Positions 26,754 through 34,449 of a stretch of 64,000 nucleotides of DNA are shown here, piece by piece. Positions within the stretch are counted from its first letter, which is position 1. The number at the start of each line of letters is the position of its first letter. Under the pieces are notes generated by a model, which saw only the letters and a list, made by a program, of their open reading frames with translations, was not told where the DNA came from and searched no databases. The DNA comes from Opitutia bacterium ISCC 52 (GTDB taxonomy: Bacteria > Verrucomicrobiota > Verrucomicrobiia > Opitutales > UBA2995): contig CP076040.1 of assembly GCA_014529675.2 (NCBI GenBank), positions 496,001 through 560,000 on the forward strand, written 5' to 3'. Position numbers and translations under genes: made by a program.

Positions 26754-27197
26754 TTAATGATCTTTTTTGCCGTTACTAGCCTTTTCTAGCCAGCTATGTG
26801 CTCTTTTTATTACTTCAAAAATATGAGTTGGCAGTGCCGGTTTTGCAACAAAGTCGTGCATGCCTACCGCCTTACAGGTGTCTCGATCTTCCTGCCGAGC
26901 ATTGGCTGTAAATGCAGAGATAAATATGGAATGAGTGATGGTATCAGAATTTAGTATACGGGCAGTAGCTTTGTATCCGTCTAATACCGGCATTTTAAGA
27001 TCCATGAAGATGATGTCGTAGCGAATGCTTGTAAGTGCCTTCAAACACGCTTCTCCGTTCTCTGATACATCCGCGGAGTCTCCCATTTTTTTGAGAATAG
27101 TAACCAGCACTTTTGCGTTAATTGGATCATCCTCCACTATAAGGATCTTATGAGGATATTGTTCTGCGAAGTCGGGAGTCAGATCACTTGAGGTCAT
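26754..27197 (-). CDS. Single-domain response regulator (CheY-like receiver)
   Basis: 147 residues, only a receiver domain: acidic pair in ILIVEDDPINAKVL, phosphoacceptor Asp in IIFMDLKMPVLDGY, Ser/Thr in ISAFTAN, and Lys in FVAKPA. It has no output domain and so acts by protein contact or as a phosphorelay intermediate. The sequence (DDPINAKVL, DGYKAT, SAFTAN) resembles receivers from hybrid kinases. The partner kinase is not adjacent. It follows the membrane protein gene by 81 bases. Confidence 0.9.
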   Translation of the reverse strand: MTSSDLTPDFAEQYPHKILIVEDDPINAKVLVTILKKMGDSADVSENGEACLKALTSIRYDIIFMDLKMPVLDGYKATARILNSDTITHSIFISAFTANARQEDRDTCKAVGMHDFVAKPALPTHIFEVIKRAHSWLEKASNGKKDH

Positions 27198-27278
27198 TAG
27201 ATTTTGGGAGTGCCTTTCGTCTCTGATTTATCTCGGAAATGAGTCATGTCTTGGGGGCATTGTTTACCTAGTAAGCTC

Positions 27279-28082
27279 CTAACTTGCTGGTGCCGGGAAG
27301 GATTCGATATTGCCGTCTTCTTCAGAAGTGTCGTTTTCACGAATCTCCCCCAGCTTTTTCGTCAAATCATTGAGGTCAGGCGGGGCCTCCATATCAGCAT
27401 GCTTACAAAGCGCGTAGATGATATTGAGATTTGTGTGGAGTGCTTCCGCTTCACTGTAGATGGCACTTTCTCGTGCTTCCCATACCGCTTCGCCAGCGCG
27501 AACTGCCAGGTTAAGAGCGTATTGTTGCTCCCGCCCTAGGGGTGAATATTGTTGGACGAGTGTTTCGGCCTCCTTTTTCAACTCTTTGAACACGGTTTCC
27601 AGAAATACGGGGTTGTCGTCCGATTCGAAATTGATGAATTCGTCCGACCGGTCGGCTGATATATCTTCAAAGAGTTTTACAGAATCAGGGGCACTCATCC
27701 TCATTATCTGAATGTGCTGCAGATATCTGAAAATCCGTATACTGTGAGGTAGCTCAAACAAAACAATGAGCATATAGATGCCGTAAAGAACGGTCAGGAA
27801 TGTGGGAGCGCCAAATAAAATGCTGAATAGTAATAGGATGCCATTCAGCGTAATTCCCGAAAAGAGCAGCACGATTGCCAGAACGGCACGGTCAAACTGC
27901 ATAGAAAAGGGGATCGGAAAAGGCGCCAGTCCACTCAATTGATAGAAGCGGGATGGGACATCTCCATACATGATACCTAGAAAATAAAGCATCAGTGGGA
28001 CAAAAAGTAGAGGGCCCAACCACTGACCGTTTCCGTAGTTTTTACCTGTTATGTACGAAACAAAGGATAGCAGAAACAACAA
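27279..28082 (-). CDS. Multi-helix membrane protein with cytoplasmic helical tail, hypothetical
   Basis: 267 residues from a TTG at 28082. At least four hydrophobic segments (residues 1-130) are followed by a charged helical domain of 130 residues (ESDDNPVFLETVFKELKKEAETLVQQY, VWEARESAIYSEAEALHTNLN). The frame stays open 38 codons further upstream with coding-like content (VKKAAHAITPWKNVAFYL) but offers no ATG, GTG or TTG, so the true start is unclear or has been lost. No family recognised. Confidence 0.7.
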   Translation of the reverse strand: MLFLLSFVSYITGKNYGNGQWLGPLLFVPLMLYFLGIMYGDVPSRFYQLSGLAPFPIPFSMQFDRAVLAIVLLFSGITLNGILLLFSILFGAPTFLTVLYGIYMLIVLFELPHSIRIFRYLQHIQIMRMSAPDSVKLFEDISADRSDEFINFESDDNPVFLETVFKELKKEAETLVQQYSPLGREQQYALNLAVRAGEAVWEARESAIYSEAEALHTNLNIIYALCKHADMEAPPDLNDLTKKLGEIRENDTSEEDGNIESFPAPAS

Positions 28083-28332
28083 AATACATAGGTAGAAAGC
28101 TACGTTCTTCCACGGAGTAATGGCGTGAGCCGCCTTTTTTACTTTTTCCGGCCCAACTTGTTGAAATGGGAGTGGTTAATTGAGTCGGTCAGGACTTTGT
28201 CGAAATAATCCAAAAAATAAACGTTTTTCTGTATATAGTCCCCTCGATCGAATGACAGCCCCGTTTTAAGTGCAAAACATTTTGCGCACTTTGCTTGATC
28301 GTAGCCGAAATTTTTCTTTTGTTTTACGGCTT

Positions 28333-28839
28333 ATGTCAGAATCAACCAATCCAAAGGTCGCTATTGAGACCAAAAAAGGTACTATCACGATAGAGCTGTT
28401 CCAAGATCAAGCTCCCATCAGCGCTGAGAATTTTCTCTCCTACGTAGGGAAAGATTTCTTCGCGGACACCATATTTCATAGGGTAATTCCCAATTTTATG
28501 ATCCAGGGAGGAGGTTTTAAGGAAAACATGCTCCAGAAGGATACCGATGCTCCGATCAAGAATGAGGCTGACAACGGTGTGAAGAATGAAAAATACACAC
28601 TCGCAATGGCCAGGACTCAGGTTGTGGATAGTGCGACCTCGCAGTTTTTCATCAATACTGCTGACAATGCTTTCCTGGACCATGGTGGTCGTGATTTTGG
28701 GTATGCCGTGTTTGGTAAGGTGATTGAAGGAACGGAAGTTGTGGATGCCATTAGCCAAGTCGCAACTGGAAATAAAGGCATGCATCAGGATGTTCCCGTT
28801 GAGGCTGTAATTATACAATCAGCCAAGGTAGTTTCTTAA
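28333..28839 (+). CDS. Cyclophilin-type peptidyl-prolyl cis-trans isomerase
   Basis: 168 residues from ATG 28333; an upstream GTG at 28270 is unlikely. The fold signature is complete: VAIETKKGTITIELF, ISAENFLSYV, FHRVIPNFMIQGGGF (catalytic Arg), NEKYTLAMART, SATSQFFINTADN, and YAVFGKVIEGTEVVDAI. No signal peptide, so a cytoplasmic PpiB-like folding helper that isomerises Xaa-Pro bonds. Single gene. Confidence 0.95.
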   Translation: MSESTNPKVAIETKKGTITIELFQDQAPISAENFLSYVGKDFFADTIFHRVIPNFMIQGGGFKENMLQKDTDAPIKNEADNGVKNEKYTLAMARTQVVDSATSQFFINTADNAFLDHGGRDFGYAVFGKVIEGTEVVDAISQVATGNKGMHQDVPVEAVIIQSAKVVS

Positions 28840-28884
28840 AGAATCGGGGAAGCCTGGAATAGAGTAGTCGGGGAGGCGTCATGT

Positions 28885-29760
28885 ATGGTAAGGCACCTGT
28901 TCCCTATGATCTCTTTTTCAAACGTTTTGTCCATTGCTACACTGCTACTGACTTGCAGTGTAAGTTGGGCTGTAGACTTTGACCATGCACACAAGGATTG
29001 GGATAAGGTCCTCAAAAGCCATGTGCATGGTTCTCTTGTCGATTACGCCAGCCTCGCTAAAGATACTCAGCTACTGGATCGGTATCTAAAGCAACTTGAT
29101 TCTGTGCCACGTACCGTCGTCGATGATTGGTCGAGAGACAAGCAATTGGCTTTCTGGATCAATGCCTATAATGCATTCACCTTAAGAGTAATCCTGGATT
29201 ATTATCCTATCAGGACGTGGACATTTAAGGGGCTAGTGGTTCCCAGGAATAGTATCATTCAAATACCTGGCGTCTGGAAGAAGATTAAGTGGGAGGTTGC
29301 GGGCCAATCTTTGACCTTGGACCACATTGAGCACGGATTAATCAGGCCGACTTTTAATGAACCACGGATTCATTTTGCCATCGAGTGTGCCTCTATAGGA
29401 TGTCCCAGCTTAAGAGCAGAAGCGATCATTTTTGATAAGTTAGAAGATCAACTCGAGGATCAGGCACGTACCTATCTTTCGAATACGTCAAGAGGAGTGC
29501 TGTTAGATTACGAAAAAGGCCGTGTCTGTGTCTCGAAATTGTTCAAGTGGTTCAATGAAGACTTTGATGTGGAGGCACCCACAGGTTTTCAACTAAGCAA
29601 TCGAACTAAGAAGGAACGCAATGCCATTCATTTTATTGCTCGTTACCTGAAGGATCCCCGTGTGTGGGACTTTCTACAATCTCCGGATACTGACTTTGAC
29701 TTCTTGAGCTACGACTGGTCACTTAATGAACTACCTCGGAATCATGATACGGCCTCTTAG
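28885..29760 (+). CDS. Exported DUF547 protein
   Basis: 291 residues with a signal peptide (VLSIATLLLTCSVSWA). DUF547 features: HVHGSLVDYASLAKD, KQLAFWINAYNAFTLRVILDYYPI, IHFAIECASIGCPSLRAEAI (conserved Cys pair) and VSKLFKWFNEDF. Function is unknown. The family often occurs next to arsenosugar-type glycosyltransferases, and here it heads a run with an SRPBCC protein (overlap 17 bases) and a TIGR04283-type glycosyltransferase. Confidence 0.9.
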   Translation: MVRHLFPMISFSNVLSIATLLLTCSVSWAVDFDHAHKDWDKVLKSHVHGSLVDYASLAKDTQLLDRYLKQLDSVPRTVVDDWSRDKQLAFWINAYNAFTLRVILDYYPIRTWTFKGLVVPRNSIIQIPGVWKKIKWEVAGQSLTLDHIEHGLIRPTFNEPRIHFAIECASIGCPSLRAEAIIFDKLEDQLEDQARTYLSNTSRGVLLDYEKGRVCVSKLFKWFNEDFDVEAPTGFQLSNRTKKERNAIHFIARYLKDPRVWDFLQSPDTDFDFLSYDWSLNELPRNHDTAS

Positions 29761-30358
29761 CAGATTGCTATTTCTCTTCCTTTGTTCGATCTGCTTTCAA
29801 GTATGGGCAGAGGAAAAGACATTTTCCTTTGAGACGGATCAACTGGAGGCCCTTGAAAAAGGGGAGGTCATTTTTTTGGAACCTGAGGGTCAAAACATGC
29901 TTGCCGCTGTTGTCCGGATCGAAGCGAAGCCGGAGTTTGTATGGGAGATCATGTTGGATCACGAACGCGTAACAAATTATGTGAAAGAGCTACGTGAGAG
30001 TAAACTACTAGAAACCGGTGAGAACTGGAAAGTCGTTCAACACAAACTAAAGATGAGTCCCTTGCTTCCCCGCTTCGAATATGTGTTTAAAGAACAATAT
30101 GGGCCTGACTACACCATAGAGTTTAACCGAATAAGTGGGGCATTCCGCGAACTTTCGGGCCAATGGAAATTGGTTTCTGAACAAGATGATGACCATGCCC
30201 TGCTTCTCTATACAACCTATGTGGACTTTGGCTGGTACATACCCAAGTCCTGGGTAAAGAAGGGGATAAGCAAGCGAGTGCCCAATCTTCTCAATGCTTT
30301 CCGGGATGAAGTCTACCGTGAGAAGGAAATTCGTGAAAAAGAGAAAGAGAATTCGTGA
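29744..30358 (+). CDS. Exported SRPBCC/START-like protein
   Basis: 204 residues from ATG 29744, which gives a signal peptide (LLFLFLCSICFQVWAEE). It follows the helix-grip pattern: AAVVRIEAKPEFVWEIMLDHERVTNYVKEL near residue 50, a central strand region (FEYVFKEQYGPDYTIEFNR), and a C-terminal helix WVKKGISKRVPNLLNAFRDEV. Such domains bind hydrophobic ligands or lipids. Translationally coupled to DUF547 upstream and to the glycosyltransferase downstream (GTGA overlap). Confidence 0.8.
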   Translation: MIRPLSRLLFLFLCSICFQVWAEEKTFSFETDQLEALEKGEVIFLEPEGQNMLAAVVRIEAKPEFVWEIMLDHERVTNYVKELRESKLLETGENWKVVQHKLKMSPLLPRFEYVFKEQYGPDYTIEFNRISGAFRELSGQWKLVSEQDDDHALLLYTTYVDFGWYIPKSWVKKGISKRVPNLLNAFRDEVYREKEIREKEKENS

Positions 30359-31140
30359 GTCAAGTCATCTCCATTGTGATCCCTGTATTGAACGAGGCTC
30401 TTTGTCTCGATCGCTTGCTACGGTCATTTGATGAGCACAAAGACCTAGACGTAATTGTGGTTGATGGAGGGAGCTCTGATGTTACTCCTGCTGTGATGCG
30501 GAAATATCCATTCGTGCGATATGTGCATGCGCCGGCTGGAAGGGGGATTCAATTAAATCATGGAGCTACGATCGCCAAAGGTGATATCTTTTGGTTCCTC
30601 CATGCCGATAGTGAACTTAGCCAAGGATGGAAGCAGGAGATTCGCGAGACCATAAGTCTTTCCCGAGTGATAGCAGGGTGCTTTCGGCTGGAGTTTGACG
30701 ACAGGCACTGGCTGTTGCGTCTCTTTTGCTTTTTTAGTCGGTGGAATCACCCGTTGATGACCTATGGTGATCAGGGCTATTTCATGCGACGAGAGGTCTT
30801 TGAGAGCGTTGGAGGGTTCAAGAACTATCCCATTCTTGAAGACCTGGAAAAGCAGTGTCGCCTGCGGCGTCAGGGGCGCTGGTTCAAATCCCCCTTACCC
30901 TTGATCACCTCTGCCCGTCGATTCAGGACCATGGGTATTCTGCGCCAGCAACTGAAAAATATAGGCATTGTCAGTTTATACCTGGCGGGTGCTTCTCCAT
31001 TTTGGCTGAGCCGCTTCTACAAGCCCCAGTCTCAACTCAAAGCAACTGACCAGTCTGCTTCCTTAAACCCTACGGCATTGAGTGAGTCGCTTAGTAGGAA
31101 AGGCCGTTTTACAAAGTTCCCATTTTCGCTCAGGAGTTGA
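30355..31140 (+). CDS. TIGR04283-type family 2 glycosyltransferase (arsenosugar-linked)
   Basis: 261 residues from a GTG that overlaps the preceding stop (GTGA). GT-A core: ISIVIPVLNEALCLDRLL, VIVVDGGSSDVTP (Asp of the nucleotide site), GRGIQLNHGATIAKGD and FWFLHADSEL (DxD-like), MTYGDQGYFMRREVFESVGGF, and ILEDLEKQCRLRRQG. The TIGR04283 group is named for association with arsenosugar synthesis. The last 36 residues lie antisense over the arsC-like gene, a 109-base convergent overlap, and are probably a run-on after loss of the normal stop. Confidence 0.88.
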   Translation: MSQVISIVIPVLNEALCLDRLLRSFDEHKDLDVIVVDGGSSDVTPAVMRKYPFVRYVHAPAGRGIQLNHGATIAKGDIFWFLHADSELSQGWKQEIRETISLSRVIAGCFRLEFDDRHWLLRLFCFFSRWNHPLMTYGDQGYFMRREVFESVGGFKNYPILEDLEKQCRLRRQGRWFKSPLPLITSARRFRTMGILRQQLKNIGIVSLYLAGASPFWLSRFYKPQSQLKATDQSASLNPTALSESLSRKGRFTKFPFSLRS

Positions 31141-31385
31141 AAAGCTTCTAATTTACTCATGCTTGATAGCTTGTCTTTTAAGTTCTGTGCACGGTAGTCC
31201 AAGCCTGAAGTGTTAAACAACTTCCTCAACTCTCCCTCATATGCCTTGAGCATAGTCTCCAACTCTTTCTTAGTCGGCGGTGTGTCTCGTATAGCGCGTT
31301 CGTCAAATTCAAACCCTTGGGAGCTAAGCCATTGAGTGGCCTTACGGCAGGTACTGCATTTTTTGTAAGTATAAACTTTGATCAT
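31032..31385 (-). CDS. ArsC/Spx-family thioredoxin-fold protein
   Basis: 117 residues. Begins KVYTYKKCSTCRKATQWL (CxxC in the Spx/YffB-type position), with ERAIRDTPPTKKELETML, GLDYRAQNLKDKL, NGNFVKRPFLL and GFKEADW. The family includes arsenate reductases and the Spx RNA polymerase regulators. The CxxC favours the Spx/MgsR-like or glutathione-dependent type, but no arsenate residue test is possible here. Its neighbour is an arsenosugar-type glycosyltransferase, a suggestive pairing. Confidence 0.87.
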   Translation of the reverse strand: MIKVYTYKKCSTCRKATQWLSSQGFEFDERAIRDTPPTKKELETMLKAYEGELRKLFNTSGLDYRAQNLKDKLSSMSKLEAFQLLSENGNFVKRPFLLSDSLNAVGFKEADWSVALS

Positions 31386-31462
31386 CTTTTTTGATTAATT
31401 GCTCTACTTCAGTTCTGGAATTTCGAAACTGTAAAATCAATCCGATTCAACTTTTTCTTTTT

Positions 31463-32149
31463 GTGCCTGTCCAATACGAGTCCGAACTATACGAACCGAT
31501 TAAGCGTTACCTTGAAGCGCGCGGTTATACCGTCAAAGGCGAGGTTCATGATGTGGATCTGGTAGCGACCCATCCGGAGCACGAAACCATATTGGTCGAG
31601 CTGAAGAAATCCTTTAATTTGAAATTGGTTTTTCAAGGAATCGAACGTTTGGCTCTTTCCGATCGTGTTTACTTGGCGGTGCCCGCTTCATCCAGTCCCA
31701 ATAACATCCTGAATCAACAACGTAAGTCTGTGTTTAAGCTCTGTCGCAGACTAGGCTTTGGGTTACTTCAGGTCTACTTTGGTCCGCGAGTGACAAGGGT
31801 AGATGTGCTGGTAGACCCTGGGCCCTATAGGCCTCGGAAACAGTCTGCCAAACTGCAAGCTTTGCACGATGAGTTTATCACCCGGGAAGGCGATCCCAGT
31901 CCAGGTGGTACCACGGGGCGAAAGATTATGACCGCCTACCGTCAGCAGGTCATGCAAGTGGCCGTTTGCGTACAAGAGAATGGGGATTGTCCGCTCAAAA
32001 CGGTGAAAGCAAGTACGGGCCTCAAGAAGGCCGCCAGCATACTTCAAAAAAATCATTATGGCTGGTTCGAACGAGTTTCTCGGGGGTGTTATCGTCTTAC
32101 TGAGTTGGGGGAAAAGGAGTTGCAGAATTTTACGGTAGATGGGGTGTGA
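31463..32149 (+). CDS. DUF2161 protein, PD-(D/E)XK-like
   Basis: About 228 residues from GTG 31463; a TTG at 31391 is possible but adds an unlikely leader. DUF2161 pattern: YESELYEPIKRYLEARGYTVKGEV, DVDLVATHPEHETILVELKKSFN (D-x-n-ExK nuclease-like core), FQGIERLALSDRVYLAVP, and SPGGTTGRKIMTAYRQQ. A C-terminal winged-helix-like region (LKTVKASTGLKKAASILQ ... YRLTELGE) follows. Probably a nucleic-acid enzyme of unknown target. It is divergent from the ArsC/Spx gene with 77 bases between. Confidence 0.85.
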   Translation: MPVQYESELYEPIKRYLEARGYTVKGEVHDVDLVATHPEHETILVELKKSFNLKLVFQGIERLALSDRVYLAVPASSSPNNILNQQRKSVFKLCRRLGFGLLQVYFGPRVTRVDVLVDPGPYRPRKQSAKLQALHDEFITREGDPSPGGTTGRKIMTAYRQQVMQVAVCVQENGDCPLKTVKASTGLKKAASILQKNHYGWFERVSRGCYRLTELGEKELQNFTVDGV

Positions 32150-32214
32150 TTTTTTTTAATATTCTGGGAAATAAATCGGAACACCTGGCCTCTTTACATG
32201 TATTCAAAGCTTGA

Positions 32215-32320
32215 ATGGTTAGAGAGTTACCTACCGGGTTCACGCCCGGCTAGGAGATGGTGTCTAGCCGACACCTTTAGTGGCCCCGGGATAGTAGGTT
32301 CCTGGGGCCATTCTTTTTTT
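32215..32320 (+). ncRNA. Candidate structured RNA with interlocking stems and own terminator
   Basis: In the 227-base gap before the GH26 gene, three stems overlap in turn. CCGGG (32234) pairs with CCCGG (32245-32249). GGCTAG (32248-32253) pairs with CTAGCC (32264-32269). GGTGTC (32259-32264) pairs with GACACC (32270-32275). The last two can form an H-type pseudoknot, or the pairs can be alternatives, as in a switch. A strong terminator (32281-32320) closes the unit 56 bases before the next gene. I recognise no known class. It could be a small RNA or a riboswitch/attenuator for the GH26 gene. Confidence 0.5.
32281..32320 (+). terminator. Rho-independent terminator
   Basis: TGGCCCCGGGA (32281) pairs with TCCTGGGGCCA (to 32310), eleven pairs with one wobble, an eight-base loop, then TTCTTTTTTT. 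It can end the candidate RNA or the transcript of the DUF2161 gene, and could attenuate the GH26 gene. Confidence 0.88.
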
Positions 32321-32376
32321 ATTCGTAACCTTATCTCTGAATACCCAGTTTTTACTTTGGTAGTTCTCGCCTGATT

Positions 32377-33336
32377 ATGAAGCCGCGCATTTTCTCTCTT
32401 TTTGTTCTGATTATAAGTAGCCTTATGGTTTCTGCTGGCGAGGACTCAGTCGTGGGCGCACAGAAGAGACAAGTAGAGTGGGGTGTTTATGAGATGCTGA
32501 CGCGTCGATATTCCTGGGAAGATCGCTTGGATCAGGCTATTTATGACTTTGGTGCCAATCCGGAGTTCGTCCTTTTCTTCAGGGATTTAAACCGGACGCG
32601 GACCTTCCCAACTGAGAGAGTTCAAAACGCCCATGCCAGGGGTATGACTCCGGTCATCAGTCTAGAAATAAGTCAGTGGGGCCGTGGAGGTGATGCCGGC
32701 TACTTAGAGGAAGTGGCAAAAGGCGAGTTTGATGACTTTTTCCGACAATGGGCCAAAGATGCCAAAGCCTGTGATCTTCCGGTCATTCTGCGTTTCGGTT
32801 TTGAAATGAATGGCGACTGGTTTCCTTGGGGTGAACAGCCAAAGACCTTCATCCGAGCCTGGCGTAGGTGCTACAATATCTTCAAAGAGGTGGGATGCGA
32901 AAACGTTCAGTGGATGTTCTCTCCCAACATTCTGTGGGACAAGCGGACTGAAAAGAAGGATTTCTATAACTATTACCCCGGCGCAGCCTATGTGGATTTG
33001 ATTGGCCTAGACGGTTACAATTTTGGGGATCACCACGACAAATGGCACGAATGGCAAAGCTACGAGGAAGTCTTCGAGCGGACCATTAAGGCCAGTATGA
33101 AATTTAATAAACCGGTCTATATTTCGGAGATAGGCTGTGCAGACGATGAGCGTAAACCGGCCTGGATTAAGGACTTCCTTGAAAAAGTATCCAAGGACGA
33201 GCGGATTGAAGGCTTTATCTACTTCAATCACTTTAACCCTCGAAAGGGAGAGCCCAATTGGCGCTTCGACAGTGATCCTGAAACGCTGCGTATTTTTCGC
33301 GAATGGGTTAAGAAAAATGAAATGAGCTCCAAATAA
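32377..33336 (+). CDS. Secreted GH26 glycoside hydrolase
   Basis: 319 residues with a signal peptide (LFVLIISSLMVSAGE). GH26 features: WGVYEMLTRRYSWED, the acid/base Glu in ILRFGFEMNGDWFPWG near residue 145, VQWMFSPN, YYPGAAYVDLIGLDGYNFG and the nucleophile in VYISEIGCADD near 250. GH26 enzymes hydrolyse beta-mannan, beta-1,3-xylan or mixed glucans by a retaining mechanism; specificity is unknown. Single gene behind the candidate RNA and terminator. Confidence 0.92.
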   Translation: MKPRIFSLFVLIISSLMVSAGEDSVVGAQKRQVEWGVYEMLTRRYSWEDRLDQAIYDFGANPEFVLFFRDLNRTRTFPTERVQNAHARGMTPVISLEISQWGRGGDAGYLEEVAKGEFDDFFRQWAKDAKACDLPVILRFGFEMNGDWFPWGEQPKTFIRAWRRCYNIFKEVGCENVQWMFSPNILWDKRTEKKDFYNYYPGAAYVDLIGLDGYNFGDHHDKWHEWQSYEEVFERTIKASMKFNKPVYISEIGCADDERKPAWIKDFLEKVSKDERIEGFIYFNHFNPRKGEPNWRFDSDPETLRIFREWVKKNEMSSK

Positions 33337-33385
33337 TCTGAAACTTTCTCAGGGCTAACTGTGTAGTTCTTATAGAAAGTATATT

Positions 33386-33703
33386 ATGATTAAGCTCTCT
33401 TTAATTCTCTTAGGTTCCCTAGTCGCATTTTTCATCCTACCTGGAATCCTGGCAGCCATTGCCGGATTCGTGTTCATTGCGGCTTTATTCGGCCTTGTAT
33501 TTACCGGACTCGGTTATGTGTTCTCTGCCTTTGGATCTGTGGTGTCCACAGTCTTCGGAGCTCTATTCAGCGTGCTGGCAACTCTGGTGTTACTGGTCGT
33601 GCTTGGAGTTAGTCTGCCAGTGCTTCTGATTCTGGCGCTTCCCTTAGGAATGCTATTTCTCGTCGGATGCTTATTCTGTACCGTGGTTTGCGGCGTCGTT
33701 TAA
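33386..33703 (+). CDS. Small hydrophobic membrane protein
   Basis: 105 residues, nearly all hydrophobic with three or four transmembrane stretches (LILLGSLVAFFILPGILAAIAGFVF, VLATLVLLVVLGVSLPVLLILALPLGMLF). No charged loops of note. No family recognised. It converges on the SleB-like gene, nine bases apart. Strong codon bias toward hydrophobic residues and an ATG start make it a probable gene. Confidence 0.6.
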   Translation: MIKLSLILLGSLVAFFILPGILAAIAGFVFIAALFGLVFTGLGYVFSAFGSVVSTVFGALFSVLATLVLLVVLGVSLPVLLILALPLGMLFLVGCLFCTVVCGVV

Positions 33704-33712
33704 ACTTCTCAG

Positions 33713-34201
33713 CTAGCTCTTCCGAAGAAATTTGTGGCTCCCGATTACCACGGTGAGGCGCATGCTTCTCATCCAGCTTACGTGCTCGTTTACCAAGGAG
33801 TAGTGGGTGGCACCCTGTGTTAGGTCGCCTAATGATCCTGCGTACATCCGGTCGACCACTCCAAGAGCGATTTTCCAATTCGGATCGCGGGAGGCGCGTG
33901 TTACGTGACCAGCATACCCTCTGTTTCCAGTTCTACCTGTTGAGGCTGCATTTAAAGAAGTAAAAGCATAAGGCTTCTTAACTTCCCGGTAAATACGAGA
34001 CCGATTTCCACCGGCACGATTGTTCATCACATTTGCGACGGCAATCATACCCCGTTCACCTTGATCGGAGGCTTCAAGAATGAGGCAGGCGGCAATGATT
34101 TGGCGTGCCCATGGATCGGGTGAGTATGCCTGGGCAGCGTTTAAAATGCCAACCCCGAGAATGACCGTTAAGGCCATCTTATTTAGAATATGTGTTTTCA
34201 T
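33713..34201 (-). CDS. SleB-like cell wall hydrolase
   Basis: About 162 residues from ATG 34201, which gives a signal peptide ending AAQAYS; the frame extends to 34285. Hydrolase-2 (PF07486) features: AACLILEASDQGERGMIAVANVMNNRA near the start (catalytic Glu), YAFTSLNA, ALGVVDRMYAGSLGDLTQGATHYSL and ending RLTVVIGSHKFLRK. In spore formers SleB cleaves cortex; in Gram-negatives the family is thought to cut peptidoglycan. Probably periplasmic. Confidence 0.87.
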   Translation of the reverse strand: MKTHILNKMALTVILGVGILNAAQAYSPDPWARQIIAACLILEASDQGERGMIAVANVMNNRAGGNRSRIYREVKKPYAFTSLNAASTGRTGNRGYAGHVTRASRDPNWKIALGVVDRMYAGSLGDLTQGATHYSLVNEHVSWMRSMRLTVVIGSHKFLRKS

Positions 34202-34449
34202 AACTATTCGATGTATTCCCGGGGTAACAAAACTGAGAATCGAATAAAAGAGGGGGCAAGCTGTTCGGAATTTGAGTGAGTGCAACCCTAAAAGTTTCCT
34301 TTTTTCTCCAGCGCTAGAGTCGGCGATGAGGCCTTTATTTATCGAGATCTAGCTGTATCTCCCGTCCTGTCTGGGGTCTTCCGAAAACACACAATTCCCT
34401 TTGTGGGAAACCCTTAGTAGCTATACGAGCAATCTCCGCAAAAAAACAG

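Noticed and set aside
32248-32280. Fluoride (crcB) riboswitch
   Set aside because: GATGG and a pseudoknot recall it, but the expected middle hairpin and 3' CUAC block are missing and the next gene is not a fluoride exporter.
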